Shown piece by piece: positions 1-9,823 of a DNA stretch of 64,000 nucleotides. This stretch comes from Pontivivens nitratireducens (GTDB lineage: Bacteria > Pseudomonadota > Alphaproteobacteria > Rhodobacterales > Rhodobacteraceae), in NCBI RefSeq assembly GCF_014235845.1, contig NZ_JACJUQ010000011.1, forward strand, positions 62,001 through 126,000, read 5' to 3'. Each line of letters begins with the position of its first letter. The stretch's first letter is position 1. The notes beneath the pieces were generated by a model. The model worked only from the letters and a program-made list of their open reading frames with translations, did not search any database and had not been told where the DNA came from. The translations under genes and the position numbers were made by a program.

Positions 1-1561
1 GGTGGAAATCCCCACCAACCGCCCCATCGCGCGCAAGGATTTCGACGATCAGGTCTACCGCACCGCGCGTGAAAAATACGAGGGCATTGTCAAGACCATC
101 AAGGAGGCCCACGCCAAGGGCCAGCCGATCCTGGTAGGGACCACCTCGATCGAAAAATCGGAGCTGATCTCTCAGATGCTGACCGCAGCAGGGGTCAAGC
201 ACAACGTGCTGAACGCCCGGTTCCACGAGCAGGAGGCGTCGATCATCGCACAGGCGGGCCGTCTGGGCGCCGTGACCATCGCCACCAACATGGCCGGACG
301 CGGCACCGACATCAAACTGGGCGGCAATTCCGAGATGATGGCCGAGGTTGAAGCCGCCGAGCAGGGCATCACCGATCCCGCCGCCATTGCCGAGCTGGAG
401 CGAAAGCACGAGGCGACCGTTCAGGCGGAAAAGCAGAAGGTGCTCGAAGCGGGCGGTCTGTTCGTTCTGGCCACGGAACGCCACGAATCGCGCCGGATCG
501 ACAACCAGTTGCGGGGCCGTTCGGGCCGTCAGGGCGATCCGGGCCGCACGAACTTCTTCCTCAGCCTCGAAGACGATCTGATGCGCATCTTCGGCTCCGA
601 CCGGCTGGACACCATGCTGTCCAAGCTGGGCATGGGTGAGGGCGAGGCGATCATCCATCCATGGGTGAACAAGGCGCTGGAGCGCGCGCAGAGCAAGGTC
701 GAGGGGCGCAACTTCGACATCCGCAAGAATCTGCTGAAATACGACGACGTGATGAACGACCAGCGCAAGTCGATCTTCGGTCAGCGGCGCGAAATCATGG
801 AAGCGACCGATCTGTCCGAGACGATCGAGGAAATGCGTCACGAGGTGGTCGAGAATCTCGTCTCCGAATACATCCCGGCCCGCGCCTATGCCGATCAATG
901 GCAGACGCAGGAATTGGCTGAGCAGGTGAAGGAGATCTTCGCGCTCGACCTGCCCATCGCCGAATGGGCCGCGGAGGAAGGCGTCGACGACGACACCATC
1001 GAGGAGCGGATTACCACGGAGGTGGACAAGGCTGCGGCCGCCAAAGCGGAAAAGCACGGTCCGGAAACCATGCGCACCGTCGAAAAGCAGATCCTGCTGC
1101 AAACCATCGACAAGGAATGGCGCGACCATCTGCTGACGCTCGACCATCTGCGCTCGGTCGTGGGTTTCCGGGGGTATGCGCAGCGCGATCCGTTGAACGA
1201 GTTCAAGACAGAGGCGTTCGAGCTGTTCCGCAATCTGCTCGAAGGTTTGCGCGTGCAGGTCACGCGGCAGTTGTTCCACATACAGATCCTGACGGAGGAA
1301 GAACGCGCGGAGATCATTGCGAAGATGCAGGCGCTGGGCGTGAACCAGCAAAATCAGGGGCGGGCCGAAGGGACCAATCCACAGTCCGCCGCCCAACCGA
1401 ACCAAGTGCCGAACCAGATGCCGAATCCCATGCCGAACGCGCCGCAATCGCGCAATCAACGTGATCCGCAAAATCCCGAAACCTGGGGTGTCGTGGGGCG
1501 GAATGAGCCGTGCCCCTGCGGTTCCGGTGAGAAGTACAAGCATTGCCACGGCAAACTGTGA
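1..1561 (+). CDS. secA: SecA preprotein translocase ATPase, C-terminal part (5' end outside window)
   Basis: C-terminal 519 or so residues of the cytoplasmic ATPase that drives preproteins through SecYEG. The visible part starts inside the second nucleotide-binding domain, with [10 protein letters not shown] and the helicase motifs [13 protein letters not shown] and [15 protein letters not shown]. The helical scaffold and wing domains follow, then a Pro/Asn/Gln-rich linker (about 455-495), and it ends in the zinc-binding SEC-C tail [14 protein letters not shown] that contacts SecB and ribosomes. The reading frame enters from the left edge, so the truncation is due to the window and not a pseudogene. 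A strong hairpin terminator follows 38 bases after the stop. Confidence 0.97.
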   Translation, partial: VEIPTNRPIARKDFDDQVYRTAREKYEGIVKTIKEAHAKGQPILVGTTSIEKSELISQMLTAAGVKHNVLNARFHEQEASIIAQAGRLGAVTIATNMAGRGTDIKLGGNSEMMAEVEAAEQGITDPAAIAELERKHEATVQAEKQKVLEAGGLFVLATERHESRRIDNQLRGRSGRQGDPGRTNFFLSLEDDLMRIFGSDRLDTMLSKLGMGEGEAIIHPWVNKALERAQSKVEGRNFDIRKNLLKYDDVMNDQRKSIFGQRREIMEATDLSETIEEMRHEVVENLVSEYIPARAYADQWQTQELAEQVKEIFALDLPIAEWAAEEGVDDDTIEERITTEVDKAAAAKAEKHGPETMRTVEKQILLQTIDKEWRDHLLTLDHLRSVVGFRGYAQRDPLNEFKTEAFELFRNLLEGLRVQVTRQLFHIQILTEEERAEIIAKMQALGVNQQNQGRAEGTNPQSAAQPNQVPNQMPNPMPNAPQSRNQRDPQNPETWGVVGRNEPCPCGSGEKYKHCHGKL

Positions 1562-1598
1562 TCCGGGGCAGGGGCCTTAGACCTCAGCGTTGACATGC

Positions 1599-1626
1599 AA
1601 GGGGCGGCACCGCAGTGCCGCCCCTT
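1599..1626 (+). terminator. Rho-independent terminator of secA
   Basis: Perfect 12-bp GC-rich inverted repeat (AAGGGGCGGCAC / GTGCCGCCCCTT) with a CGCA loop, followed by TCGTGTTT. It lies between secA and the convergent reductase gene, so it may serve both strands. Confidence 0.85.
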
Positions 1627-1662
1627 CGTGTTTATCGTGCCCGATCAGGCGATCACGGCAAA

Positions 1663-2739
1663 TTACAGGGTGGGATAATCCGTATATCCCTCACGCCCGC
1701 CGCCGTAGAACGTGCTCTGATCCGCTTCGTTCAACGGCGCGTTCTGGCGCAGACGCTCGGGCAGGTCGGGATTGGCGATGAAAGGCACGCCGAAGGCCAC
1801 AGCATCGGCCTTGCCACTGTCCACCGCCTCGATCGCCATGTCGCGATTATAGCCGTTATTGGCGATATAGGTGCCTGAATACCGGGACTTGAGCGCCTCG
1901 ATGCTCAACCCCTCGTCCAATTCGCGGCTGCCGCCAGTCTGGCCCTCGACCATGTGCACGTAGGCGATGCCCACCTCCTCGGCCGCATCCATCGCGGCGC
2001 TGAAGGTCGCCATCGGATCGCTGTCAGAAATCGCGTTTGCGTTCGAGAACGGAGAGAACCGCACGCCGGTGCGGCCTGCGCCGACCTCATCCGCCACGGC
2101 CGTCAGAACCTCGCGCAGCAGTCGCACCCGGTTTTCGACCGACCCGCCATAGGCGTCCTCGCGCTTGTTCGCGCCATCCTTGAGGAACTGGTCCAGCAGA
2201 TAGCCATTGCCTGCGTGGACCTCGACCATGTCGAAGCCCGCGTCCATCGCATTGCGCGCGGCGGTGCGGTATTCCTGAATCAGGCGCGGAATCTCGGAGG
2301 TTTCGAGTGCGCGAGGGGTTGAGGTGTCGACGAAGCCCTTGCCGTCGAAGGTCTGGGCCTGCGCGGCGATGGCCGAGGGCGCGACCGGCGCCTGACCGTC
2401 CGGTTGCAAGGATGTGTGCGAGATGCGGCCCACATGCCACAATTGCAGCGCGATCTTGCCGCCCTTGGCATGAACGGCGTCGGTCACGGCCTTCCAGCCG
2501 TCGATCTGCGCCTTGGAGTGGATGCCCGGGGTCCAGGCGTAGCCCTTGCCCTCGGGCGAGATCTGCGTCGCCTCTGTGATGATCAGGCCAGCACCCGCCC
2601 GCTGGGCGTAGTAGTCGGCGTGGATGTCGTAGGGGGCGTCATCCTCGGCCCGGGCCCGGTTGCGGGTGAGGGGCGCCATCAGAATGCGGTTGGCGAGTGT
2701 TACATCACCCACGGTGATTGGATCGAACAACTTGGTCAT
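1663..2739 (-). CDS. Old yellow enzyme family alkene reductase (NADH:flavin oxidoreductase)
   Basis: 358-aa FMN-dependent TIM-barrel oxidoreductase of the NemA/OYE type, expected to reduce activated C=C bonds of enones, nitroesters or similar electrophiles with NAD(P)H in the cytoplasm. Visible are the N-terminal strand LFDPITVGDVTLANRI, LWHVGRISH, the substrate-binding pair in VHAGNGYLLDQFL (His..Asn) and the AYGGSVENR barrel motif. The start is the ATG at 2739 (MTKLFDP), which has AGGAGC about 5 bases upstream; an in-frame extension to 2868 would run into the upstream gene. It lies 74 bases downstream of the CoxL-like gene on the same strand, so co-transcription is possible. The exact substrate cannot be told. 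Confidence 0.92.
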   Translation of the reverse strand: MTKLFDPITVGDVTLANRILMAPLTRNRARAEDDAPYDIHADYYAQRAGAGLIITEATQISPEGKGYAWTPGIHSKAQIDGWKAVTDAVHAKGGKIALQLWHVGRISHTSLQPDGQAPVAPSAIAAQAQTFDGKGFVDTSTPRALETSEIPRLIQEYRTAARNAMDAGFDMVEVHAGNGYLLDQFLKDGANKREDAYGGSVENRVRLLREVLTAVADEVGAGRTGVRFSPFSNANAISDSDPMATFSAAMDAAEEVGIAYVHMVEGQTGGSRELDEGLSIEALKSRYSGTYIANNGYNRDMAIEAVDSGKADAVAFGVPFIANPDLPERLRQNAPLNEADQSTFYGGGREGYTDYPTL

Positions 2740-2813
2740 GCTTAGCTCCTTGCACATGTAGCGGCACCACACTTGGGGGGTGGATCGCGCTTTGCAAAGG
2801 AAACACGTCGTTC

Positions 2814-5060
2814 TCAAATCCGGTGTAATGCGGACCAGACCCGTCCCGGCGTGTAGGGCGGCATGCATGGGGCGGCCCCGGCGCGGGCCAGCGCATCCTC
2901 CACCGCATTGGCCACGGCACCCACGGCGGCGACCGCGCCAGCCTCACCACATCCCTTGAGGCCGAGGGGATTGGACGGTGTCGGCACGCTCACCAGTTCG
3001 ACGTCGATCATGGGCAGATCGGCGGCGCGGGGCATGGCGTAATCCATGAAGCTGCCCGACAGCGGCTGTCCGTCGGCATCGCGGATCATCTCCTCGCACA
3101 GGACCTGTCCCGCACCCTGCGCCACGCCGCCATGCACCTGCCCGGTGACGATCATCGGGTTGATGACATTGCCGAAATCGTCCACCACGCTATAGCGGGT
3201 CAGCGTAACATGCCCGGTTTCCGGGTCGACCTCAACCTCGGCGATATGGGCGCCGTTGGGGGTGGTGGTGACCACGGAATCGACCTCACCGACACCGTCG
3301 AGAGGGCCGGACTGCGCCGCGATTTCGATCAAGGTCATCGCGCGGTCGGTGCCGGTGACGCGCACAGTGCCGTCGCGAAATTCCAGATCGGTGCGCGCGA
3401 CTTCCAGCAAATCCTCCGCCCGGATCAGCGCCTGTTCCACGACATCCTTCGCCGCGATCAGAAACGAGCGGCTGGCCTGCACGGCGGAGCGTGAGCCACC
3501 GGTGCCGCTGCCCCGGGGCAAGGATCCGGTGTCGCCGCGGCGCACAGTGATGGCCTCGAACGGGACGCCCAGTTGGTTGGCGACGATCTGAGCCCAGGCG
3601 GTTTCATGCCCCTGACCTGCGGATTCGGTGCCCACATCGGCGGTGATCGCGCCATCCGCTGCGATGTGGATGGTCGCCATCTCAACCGGGCCACCGCCGG
3701 TGCGTTCGTAGTAATACGCAACGCCCAGTCCGGCCAGCTTGCCGCGCGCGCGGGCGTCGAACCCGGCCACATCCGCCAGTTCGGCGGCCCGGTTCAGGAT
3801 CGCGGGCGCGTCGATCGCGTCGAAATCCACACCGCCGGCCGTGCGATAGGGGATCTGATCGGGGCGGATCAGGTTGCGCTGGCGTATGGCGACCTGATCC
3901 AGCCCCAGTTCGCGCGCGGCCGTGCTCATCAGACGTTCCATCACGTGCAGGACTTCGGGCTTGCCCGCACCACGATAGGCATCGACGGGAGTCGTGTTGG
4001 TCACCACACCTTCGACCACGTGATGCACCGCGCGCACATCGTAGACACCGCCGATCAGGTGGGCGGAAAAGGATGTGTGCACCCCCGCGCCGAAACCCGG
4101 CGTGAATGCGCCGACATTCGAGGTGGAGCGCCAACGCAGGCCCAGCAACGTGCCGTCCGGGTCGAATGCCGCTTCGGCGCGTGTCATCAGATCGCGGGCC
4201 TGGACATCGCTGAGCAATGCTTCGGCACGGGTCGATGTCCACTTGACGGGGCGGCCGGTCTGCTGCGCGGCAAGGGCACACAGGGCGTATTCCGGGTGGT
4301 CGATCAGCTTCATCCCGAAGCCGCCGCCCACATCGGGCGCGTGCACGCGCAACCGGTCGGGCGTGGTGCGCAGATCGCGGGCGATATCGCTGCGCGCCGA
4401 ATGCACCCCCTGGTTGGAAACCCAGATTTCCCAGCCCTGCGCATCGTATCGCACGACGATGCCGCGCGGCTCGATCGGCGTCACGGCGAGGCGCTGGTTG
4501 CGAACGTCAAGTTGCACGATATGCGCATTGTCAAAGGCCCGGGCAACCGCATCGGGATCGCCGACCTCCCACCGGTAAATACGGTTGCCCTCCAGCCCCT
4601 CGTGAATGGGGGCGGCATGCAGGGCGTCCTGCGCGCTGACAACGGCGTCTGAGGGCTCGATTCCAACCGCGACAGCCTCCGCCGCATCCAGGGCGGCTTG
4701 GCGGCTGTGCGCGAAAACGATCGCAACCGGCTGTCCGACATAGGCGACGGTGTCTTCGGCCAGATGCGGGTGCGGTACATCCACGAACGGGCTGCCGTCG
4801 GCCTGCACCATGCCCATGCCCGCACTGATCGGCGCCAGCCGCCCCGCAATGTCGGCAGCGGTGTAGACCAGTGCGACCCCGGGCATTCGCCGCGCTTCCT
4901 CCGCATCGACCCCGAGCAGCCTTCCAGCCGCGAAATCGGACCGGACGACCTGCGCAAACAGCATTTCGGGCAGGTCGATATCATCGACGTATTGCCCGCG
5001 ACCCGTCAAAAATCGTGGATCTTCGGTGCGCTTCACCGCCTGACCGATGCCGAATTTCAT
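2814..5060 (-). CDS. Xanthine dehydrogenase family molybdopterin-binding subunit (CoxL-like)
   Basis: 748-aa large subunit of the molybdenum hydroxylase family. The N-terminal half begins GIGQAVKRTEDPRFLTGRG and has the aldehyde oxidase/xanthine dehydrogenase a/b hammerhead. The C-terminal half has the Mo-cofactor motifs DVGGGFGMK, AYRGAGKPE, GTGGSRSAVQ and GCGEAGAVAA, whose Glu matches the family's catalytic base. The active-site loop AYRGAG is that of form II CoxL-like proteins, not the AYXCSFR loop of true CO dehydrogenase, so CO oxidation is unlikely. The usual FAD (CoxM) and 2Fe-2S (CoxS) subunit genes are absent on both sides. The ATG start has a GGAGG box 6-10 bases upstream. Substrate unknown. 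Confidence 0.9.
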   Translation of the reverse strand: MKFGIGQAVKRTEDPRFLTGRGQYVDDIDLPEMLFAQVVRSDFAAGRLLGVDAEEARRMPGVALVYTAADIAGRLAPISAGMGMVQADGSPFVDVPHPHLAEDTVAYVGQPVAIVFAHSRQAALDAAEAVAVGIEPSDAVVSAQDALHAAPIHEGLEGNRIYRWEVGDPDAVARAFDNAHIVQLDVRNQRLAVTPIEPRGIVVRYDAQGWEIWVSNQGVHSARSDIARDLRTTPDRLRVHAPDVGGGFGMKLIDHPEYALCALAAQQTGRPVKWTSTRAEALLSDVQARDLMTRAEAAFDPDGTLLGLRWRSTSNVGAFTPGFGAGVHTSFSAHLIGGVYDVRAVHHVVEGVVTNTTPVDAYRGAGKPEVLHVMERLMSTAARELGLDQVAIRQRNLIRPDQIPYRTAGGVDFDAIDAPAILNRAAELADVAGFDARARGKLAGLGVAYYYERTGGGPVEMATIHIAADGAITADVGTESAGQGHETAWAQIVANQLGVPFEAITVRRGDTGSLPRGSGTGGSRSAVQASRSFLIAAKDVVEQALIRAEDLLEVARTDLEFRDGTVRVTGTDRAMTLIEIAAQSGPLDGVGEVDSVVTTTPNGAHIAEVEVDPETGHVTLTRYSVVDDFGNVINPMIVTGQVHGGVAQGAGQVLCEEMIRDADGQPLSGSFMDYAMPRAADLPMIDVELVSVPTPSNPLGLKGCGEAGAVAAVGAVANAVEDALARAGAAPCMPPYTPGRVWSALHRI

Positions 5061-5289
5061 GCGATTTCCTCCGATTTCCCAGGTGCCGCGAGTTTGCGAC
5101 AGAACGATTTATGGGCCGAACACAGGCTAGAGTGCAGCGTACTGGTCACACAGGTGGCATTTTGATATGTAATTGGAACAATGAGGGTCATTCGAGTTTT
5201 GCCGGATTGAAATCGAGTTTCATTTATCGGTTAATACCTCAAAAGGAGTGAGCTTCACTCGTTAAAGATGATTCGTGGGGGATCAGCTT

Positions 5290-7296
5290 ATGAAGGCCGA
5301 TGATCGGCTCATGGTGGTATTGACCGCTGTCGTGCTCGTGGTGGCGATTGGCACCATGGCGCAACGCAGCGAATTTATCATGGCCGCTTTCGGTTCCGTC
5401 GATGAATACGAGGCGGTCGACGATGCCTTTACGGTTCGTGCCGGGCGGACACAACCGCTGGATGTTCTGTCCAATGACATCAATGCGCAGGAGGGCGATG
5501 CAGATCGCATCCTCATCGTGCAGCAACCGGTGTGCGGAACCGCGCGTCGCAGTGGCGGGCGTATCGAGTATTTCAACAGTGACGCATGTGGCGGCCGCAT
5601 GGTGTTCACCTATTGCGTCATCCAGGGCGATACCTGCCCCAGCGCGCAGGTCGTGCTGAACGTCTCACTGCCCGAGGCGCTGCCGGGGCGCGACGGCATG
5701 GCCGTGGCTGCGGGTGCCACCGGGTTTCCGACCTTGCGCGCACCTTCGCTGGCAACGCCGGACAGCGATGTCGGTCTGGCCCCTGCGGAGGCGACTGCCG
5801 CGATTCGCAACCGCGATGTGCAGCCGGTTCGGATCGGTCGTCCAGCCACGGGCGCTGGTGCCGGTATCGCTCCTCAGCAAAGCGCCGCCGTCTCCATCGG
5901 CGGGGCAGGGGTTTCAGGCGGGTTCGGTGCAGCGACACCCGATGCCGAGTCAGGCCTGCCGAATCTCAGCCGCGGCGACACGCCGGAGCGTGTGACCATC
6001 GCACGGGGTGCAACACCGCAATTGGGCAGCGTCGGGCGTGACTTTGCCGCCAATGTGCCATCAACCCCGGTCCGTGCACGGCCAACCGGGCTGGGCACGC
6101 CGCCCGCGCCTTCGCAGGCCGGTGTGCGCGTATCCGGGTCTACCACGCCGCCCGTCATCAGTTCCGACCAATCTCAACTCGCCTCGGCCGCATCCGAAAG
6201 CGGTGCCGCGAACCAGCGCAACGCGGGGCGTCTGACGCTGCGGTCCGTCACCTCGATGTTCCGCCCCGTCGGCGCCACGGTCGAGGATGAGACGCCGACC
6301 GTGACCGCACAGGCGAGCGCGCGGCCCCGCGTCAACTTGAACCCGGGGCTGCAAGGCTCCGCTGTCGTGACGGAGCGTGCAGCCCAGATCATCGTTCCCG
6401 TGGCGACGGAAACCACTGCTGTGCGCAGCGGATCGTCGCCGCAAGCACCCTCGATGCCGGTCGAACAATCCATCGCCTCGCTCGGCGGCGGGATGGTTCC
6501 GCAGACGCCCAGTTTTGGCGGCTCGTCACCGAACGAACCACCTGTGCGCTCCGCATCGCTGGGCGGGGACATGCCGGACATGCCTACCATCGATGCAACA
6601 CCGCGAACCGCACGAGCGGAGGCGACATGCAACGCCAACCTGGTGACTTCCTCCAAGCTGGGTGAGATGCTGGCCCTGACGCTGACCTCACCCTGCCGGC
6701 CAGACAGCGAAGTGACCATCAGCTATTCGGGCTTGAGCTTTACCGCGATAACCGATGCAGATGGATCATTGCAGATCGACGTGCCTGCATTCGACGAACA
6801 GACGGCCATCACGGCGGAGTTCGCGGACGGCACCTCCGCCAGCTCGGACATCACGGTGCGCGGGGTCGACCGCATCGCACGGGTTGCCATCGCGTGGGAG
6901 GGGGACGCCAACCTCGACCTTCACGCATTCGAATACACAGCGGCCGAAAATTCCGAGGGCCACGTCTGGGAAGGGAACGCGCGCAGCTATCGCGCTTCGC
7001 GCCGCAATGGCGGGGGCTATCTGACCCGTCTGGGCCTGCCCGGTGCGCGTCAGGCCGAGGTCTACACCCTGCCCGTGTCGCGGCGCACGCAGAGCGGTGT
7101 CATAGATACCCAGATCCGGTTCACCAATGATGCGGATATCTGCGACGGACGTATCGAAGTCCTTTCACTTTACAACAATCAGGCTTTGCGTGCTGACCAT
7201 CGAAGCGTCAGTATCGAAACCGCACGGTGTACCGAGGACAGTAAAGTGGTCTCGATCGATGCGGCTGTTCGGAGTATCTCCGTAGCCGCCCGCTAA
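5290..7296 (+). CDS. Membrane-anchored periplasmic protein with Ig-like domain, function unknown
   Basis: 668-aa protein not recognised as a named family. Residues about 8-26 form one hydrophobic helix, so the rest is probably periplasmic. Residues about 35-130 resemble a cadherin-like/Big Ig module (AVDDAFTVRAG, LDVLSNDIN, four Cys). A long Ala/Pro/Thr/Ser-rich linker follows (about 130-440). The C-terminal ~220 residues begin CNANLVTSS and contain VAIAWEGDANLDLHAFE, reminiscent of DUF2135/YfaP-type beta domains. The ATG at 5290 is preferred over the GTG at 5275 because GGGGGA lies 6-9 bases before it. It is 63 bases upstream of the binding-protein/OmpA fusion, and the two probably form an operon acting at the cell envelope. 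Confidence 0.6.
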   Translation: MKADDRLMVVLTAVVLVVAIGTMAQRSEFIMAAFGSVDEYEAVDDAFTVRAGRTQPLDVLSNDINAQEGDADRILIVQQPVCGTARRSGGRIEYFNSDACGGRMVFTYCVIQGDTCPSAQVVLNVSLPEALPGRDGMAVAAGATGFPTLRAPSLATPDSDVGLAPAEATAAIRNRDVQPVRIGRPATGAGAGIAPQQSAAVSIGGAGVSGGFGAATPDAESGLPNLSRGDTPERVTIARGATPQLGSVGRDFAANVPSTPVRARPTGLGTPPAPSQAGVRVSGSTTPPVISSDQSQLASAASESGAANQRNAGRLTLRSVTSMFRPVGATVEDETPTVTAQASARPRVNLNPGLQGSAVVTERAAQIIVPVATETTAVRSGSSPQAPSMPVEQSIASLGGGMVPQTPSFGGSSPNEPPVRSASLGGDMPDMPTIDATPRTARAEATCNANLVTSSKLGEMLALTLTSPCRPDSEVTISYSGLSFTAITDADGSLQIDVPAFDEQTAITAEFADGTSASSDITVRGVDRIARVAIAWEGDANLDLHAFEYTAAENSEGHVWEGNARSYRASRRNGGGYLTRLGLPGARQAEVYTLPVSRRTQSGVIDTQIRFTNDADICDGRIEVLSLYNNQALRADHRSVSIETARCTEDSKVVSIDAAVRSISVAAR

Positions 7297-7359
7297 GCGC
7301 AAGCAATCCAAGGCGGTCAACGCCAATAAACAGAATACCAAGGACGAGGGACGGGACAT

Positions 7360-8943
7360 ATGACATCGATCAAGACGGCACGCAGCGGGCTGATCCGCGT
7401 CGGCTTCTCTGCGGCTATGGCACTGATTGCCATACCGGCAGTGGCACAACAGGTCACATTGCAGTCCTATGACGGCTCGATCACCCTGCGGGGAAACCTC
7501 GTCGAATTCGATGGACAGAACTACCAGATTGCCACGGCCATTGGCGCGATCACCATCGACGCCTATCAGGTCTCATGCGAGGGGGAGGCCTGTCCCGACC
7601 CGTCGCTGCTGCGCTCCGAGTTTCGCATCGCGGGCTCCGACACCATCGGGGCCGATCTGATGCCTGCGTTGGTCGAGGGGTATTCCTTCGCGCTGGACGC
7701 CGACATTGCCTCGAACGAGATCAACGCCGACGGCTCCATCGGTCTGGCGATCGAGGATCTGAGCGGTGGACGCATCGCCGATATCGAGATCGCATCGCTG
7801 TCGGGGGAGGGTTTCGACGCATTGCTCGACGGCACCGCCTCCATCGGCATGGCCTCCCGCCCCGTCCGTCCGCGTGAGGCGCAGGCCTTCAATGATGCCA
7901 ATCTGGGCAACGTCACCGACCCCACGCAGGAGCATATTCTGGCGCTCGACGGCATCCTGGTGGTGCTGGCGCGCTCCAACCCGGTGCGCAATCTGTCGAT
8001 CGAGGAAATGGCGGGCATCTTCGCTGGTGAGATCACGAACTGGTCGCAGGTCGGTGGCGCGAATGCCCCGATCAACGTCTATATTCGTGAGGAGGGGTCG
8101 GGCACCCGCGCCGTGTTCGAACAGAACGTCATGGACGTGATCGGTGCCAGCATCTCCTCCACCGCCGAAGTGATCGAGAACAACGCGGATTTGTCTGACG
8201 CGGTCGCCTCCGATCCGTTCGGCATCGGCATCACCGGCTATGCCAGCGCCCGCAACGCGCAGCCTGTCGGGATCGAGGAGGTTTGCGGTATCGTCACGCA
8301 ACCCTCCGCCTTCAACATCAAGGCTGAGGAATACCCGCTGGCCCGTCGTCTGTATCTGTACACGACCAATGCCGCATTGCCGAACCACGCCCGCAACCTG
8401 ATCGAGTTCGTGAACTCCGACGCGGCGCAGGATATCATCGCCGATGCGGGCTTCATCGATCAGGGTATCTCTGGCGCTTCGATGAATGAGCAGGGCCTGC
8501 GGCTTGCCTCCGCGATGATGGCGGCCGAGGATCTGGACCAGCTGTCTGACGTGCGGGATTTTGCCTCGCTGATGCTGAACGCCGAGCGTCTGTCCACGAC
8601 GTTGCGCTTCCAGCCCGGCTCCTCGCTGCTGGATGCCAAGGCGCAGCGGGATGTGGTACGTATCGCTGAGTCGCTCTCGCGCGGCGGGTTCGACAACAAG
8701 GAAGTTCTGCTTGTTGGCTTCACGGACTCCATCGGTCGGCCGGACTTGAATCGCGCCTTGTCCGAGCGGCGCGCGGATCAGGTCTTGAGTGCGATCCTGA
8801 ATGCCGCCCCCGGTGGAACGATCGACACGGATCAGATTTCGGTGCTGGGCTTCGGTGAGATTTCACCGGTGGGTTGCAACGAGACCTTTACCGGTCGTCA
8901 GGTCAACCGTCGCGTGGAAATCTGGGTGCGCGATCGCGTCTGA
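7360..8943 (+). CDS. PstS-like substrate-binding domain fused to OmpA peptidoglycan-binding domain
   Basis: 527-aa exported protein. The signal peptide covers residues 1-29 (cleavage AVA-Q). After a short beta region, a phosphate-binding-protein-like fold spans about 80-350, with FRIAGSDTIGADLMPAL, LARSNPVRNLS, the REEGSGTRAVFE anion-binding signature and GIGITGYASA. An OmpA C-terminal domain spans about 415-527 (LVGFTDSIGRPDLN, LSERRADQV, QVNRRVEIW). Binding proteins normally dock on an ABC permease, but none is encoded nearby, and the OmpA domain would tether this one to peptidoglycan. A sensing or scavenging role is inference. It is probably co-transcribed with the Ig-like protein upstream, and a terminator follows. 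Confidence 0.85.
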   Translation: MTSIKTARSGLIRVGFSAAMALIAIPAVAQQVTLQSYDGSITLRGNLVEFDGQNYQIATAIGAITIDAYQVSCEGEACPDPSLLRSEFRIAGSDTIGADLMPALVEGYSFALDADIASNEINADGSIGLAIEDLSGGRIADIEIASLSGEGFDALLDGTASIGMASRPVRPREAQAFNDANLGNVTDPTQEHILALDGILVVLARSNPVRNLSIEEMAGIFAGEITNWSQVGGANAPINVYIREEGSGTRAVFEQNVMDVIGASISSTAEVIENNADLSDAVASDPFGIGITGYASARNAQPVGIEEVCGIVTQPSAFNIKAEEYPLARRLYLYTTNAALPNHARNLIEFVNSDAAQDIIADAGFIDQGISGASMNEQGLRLASAMMAAEDLDQLSDVRDFASLMLNAERLSTTLRFQPGSSLLDAKAQRDVVRIAESLSRGGFDNKEVLLVGFTDSIGRPDLNRALSERRADQVLSAILNAAPGGTIDTDQISVLGFGEISPVGCNETFTGRQVNRRVEIWVRDRV

Positions 8944-8968
8944 GCCCCATGGGCTGAACCTTGCGATT

Positions 8969-8996
8969 CCGGCGCCCCAGTGGCGCCGGTTTCGTT
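8969..8996 (+). terminator. Terminator after the PstS/OmpA fusion gene
   Basis: 8-bp perfect stem CCGGCGCC / GGCGCCGG with a CCAGT loop, followed by TTTCGTTTC. It runs straight into a copy of the intergenic repeat. Confidence 0.75.
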
Positions 8997-9030
8997 TCAC
9001 TTTCCCCAAATATCCCCGCCGGAGGCGCAT
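8994..9030 (+). repeat. Short intergenic repeat, copy 1
   Basis: Copy of a dispersed element with core CACTTTCCCC-AAATATCC-CCGCCGGAGGCGC, sitting just after a terminator in the convergent space before radC. Other copies are at 13410-13446 (opposite strand, diverged) and 54403-54437. Confidence 0.6.
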
Positions 9031-9033
9031 ATC

Positions 9034-9768
9034 CTACAACAGGCCGCTGCCGCGAAAGCTCAGTTCCGCCCCCTTGCCGATGATCAAGTGATCATGCACG
9101 ACGATGGATAGAGGCATCAGGGCCGCGACGATGGATTGGGTCATCGTGATGTCCGCCTCACTGGGCGATGGATCGCCGGAGGGGTGATTGTGCACCAGTA
9201 TGATGGCCGTGGCCCCCAGTTCCAGCGCCCGGCGGGCGACCTCACGCGGATAGACGGGCACGTGATCGACGGTGCCCCTGGCCTGCGCCTCATCCGCGAT
9301 CAGCACGTTCTTGCGATCCAGAAACAGGATGTGGAATTGTTCGGTATCCCGGTGGGCCATCATCGCGCGGCAATAGTCGAGCACGGCGTCCCAACTGCCC
9401 AGCACGTTCTTTTTCGCCACGCGGGTTTGGGCCAGACGATGGGCGGCGGCCTCCACGATCTTTAGCTCCTGCACAACGGCGGAGCCGACGCCCTGAACCT
9501 CGGTCAATCGGGCGGGCGGGGCGGAGATGACGGCGTTGAAGCCGCCGAACCGCGCGATCAACGCCTTGGCCAGTGGTTTTACGTCGCGCCGCGGGATCGC
9601 GCGAAACAGCACCAGTTCCAGCAATTCGTAATCCGGCAGCGCCGCCGCCCCGCCCTGCATGAACCGTTCACGCAGGCGCGCACGGTGGTTCATCTGGTCG
9701 GGCCGCGCGGCCCCCATCGTTGGCAGCGGCATTTCCGAGAATCCGGGAAGGGGCGGTCGCGCACTCAT
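9034..9768 (-). CDS. radC: RadC family protein (JAB1/MPN metalloprotease-like domain)
   Basis: 244 aa. An N-terminal helix-hairpin-helix region ([25 protein letters not shown]) is followed by a JAMM metal-binding domain with the signature [14 protein letters not shown]. RadC proteins were once linked to DNA repair, but their biochemical role remains unsettled. The ATG at 9768 (MSARPP) is preferred because GGTGA lies upstream and homologues start similarly; the ATG at 9780 is the alternative. It is the last gene of a likely sfsA-map-radC transcription unit on the minus strand. Confidence 0.92.
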   Translation of the reverse strand: MSARPPLPGFSEMPLPTMGAARPDQMNHRARLRERFMQGGAAALPDYELLELVLFRAIPRRDVKPLAKALIARFGGFNAVISAPPARLTEVQGVGSAVVQELKIVEAAAHRLAQTRVAKKNVLGSWDAVLDYCRAMMAHRDTEQFHILFLDRKNVLIADEAQARGTVDHVPVYPREVARRALELGATAIILVHNHPSGDPSPSEADITMTQSIVAALMPLSIVVHDHLIIGKGAELSFRGSGLL

Positions 9769-9823
9769 GCTTTTCACCATGGGGCGCAGGGGTTAACCGA
9801 ACCTTAACCAGAAACGGGATATC

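Noticed and set aside
1-1561. secA as a truncated pseudogene
   Set aside because: The missing N-terminal half lies outside the window; the frame is open at the left edge.
2814-5060. Aerobic CO dehydrogenase CoxL
   Set aside because: The active-site loop is AYRGAG and not AYXCSFR, and CoxM and CoxS are absent.
5174-5205. GGAAC before the Ig-like protein gene as an EcfG promoter
   Set aside because: No CGTT at 16 or 17 bases; the -10 region fits poorly.
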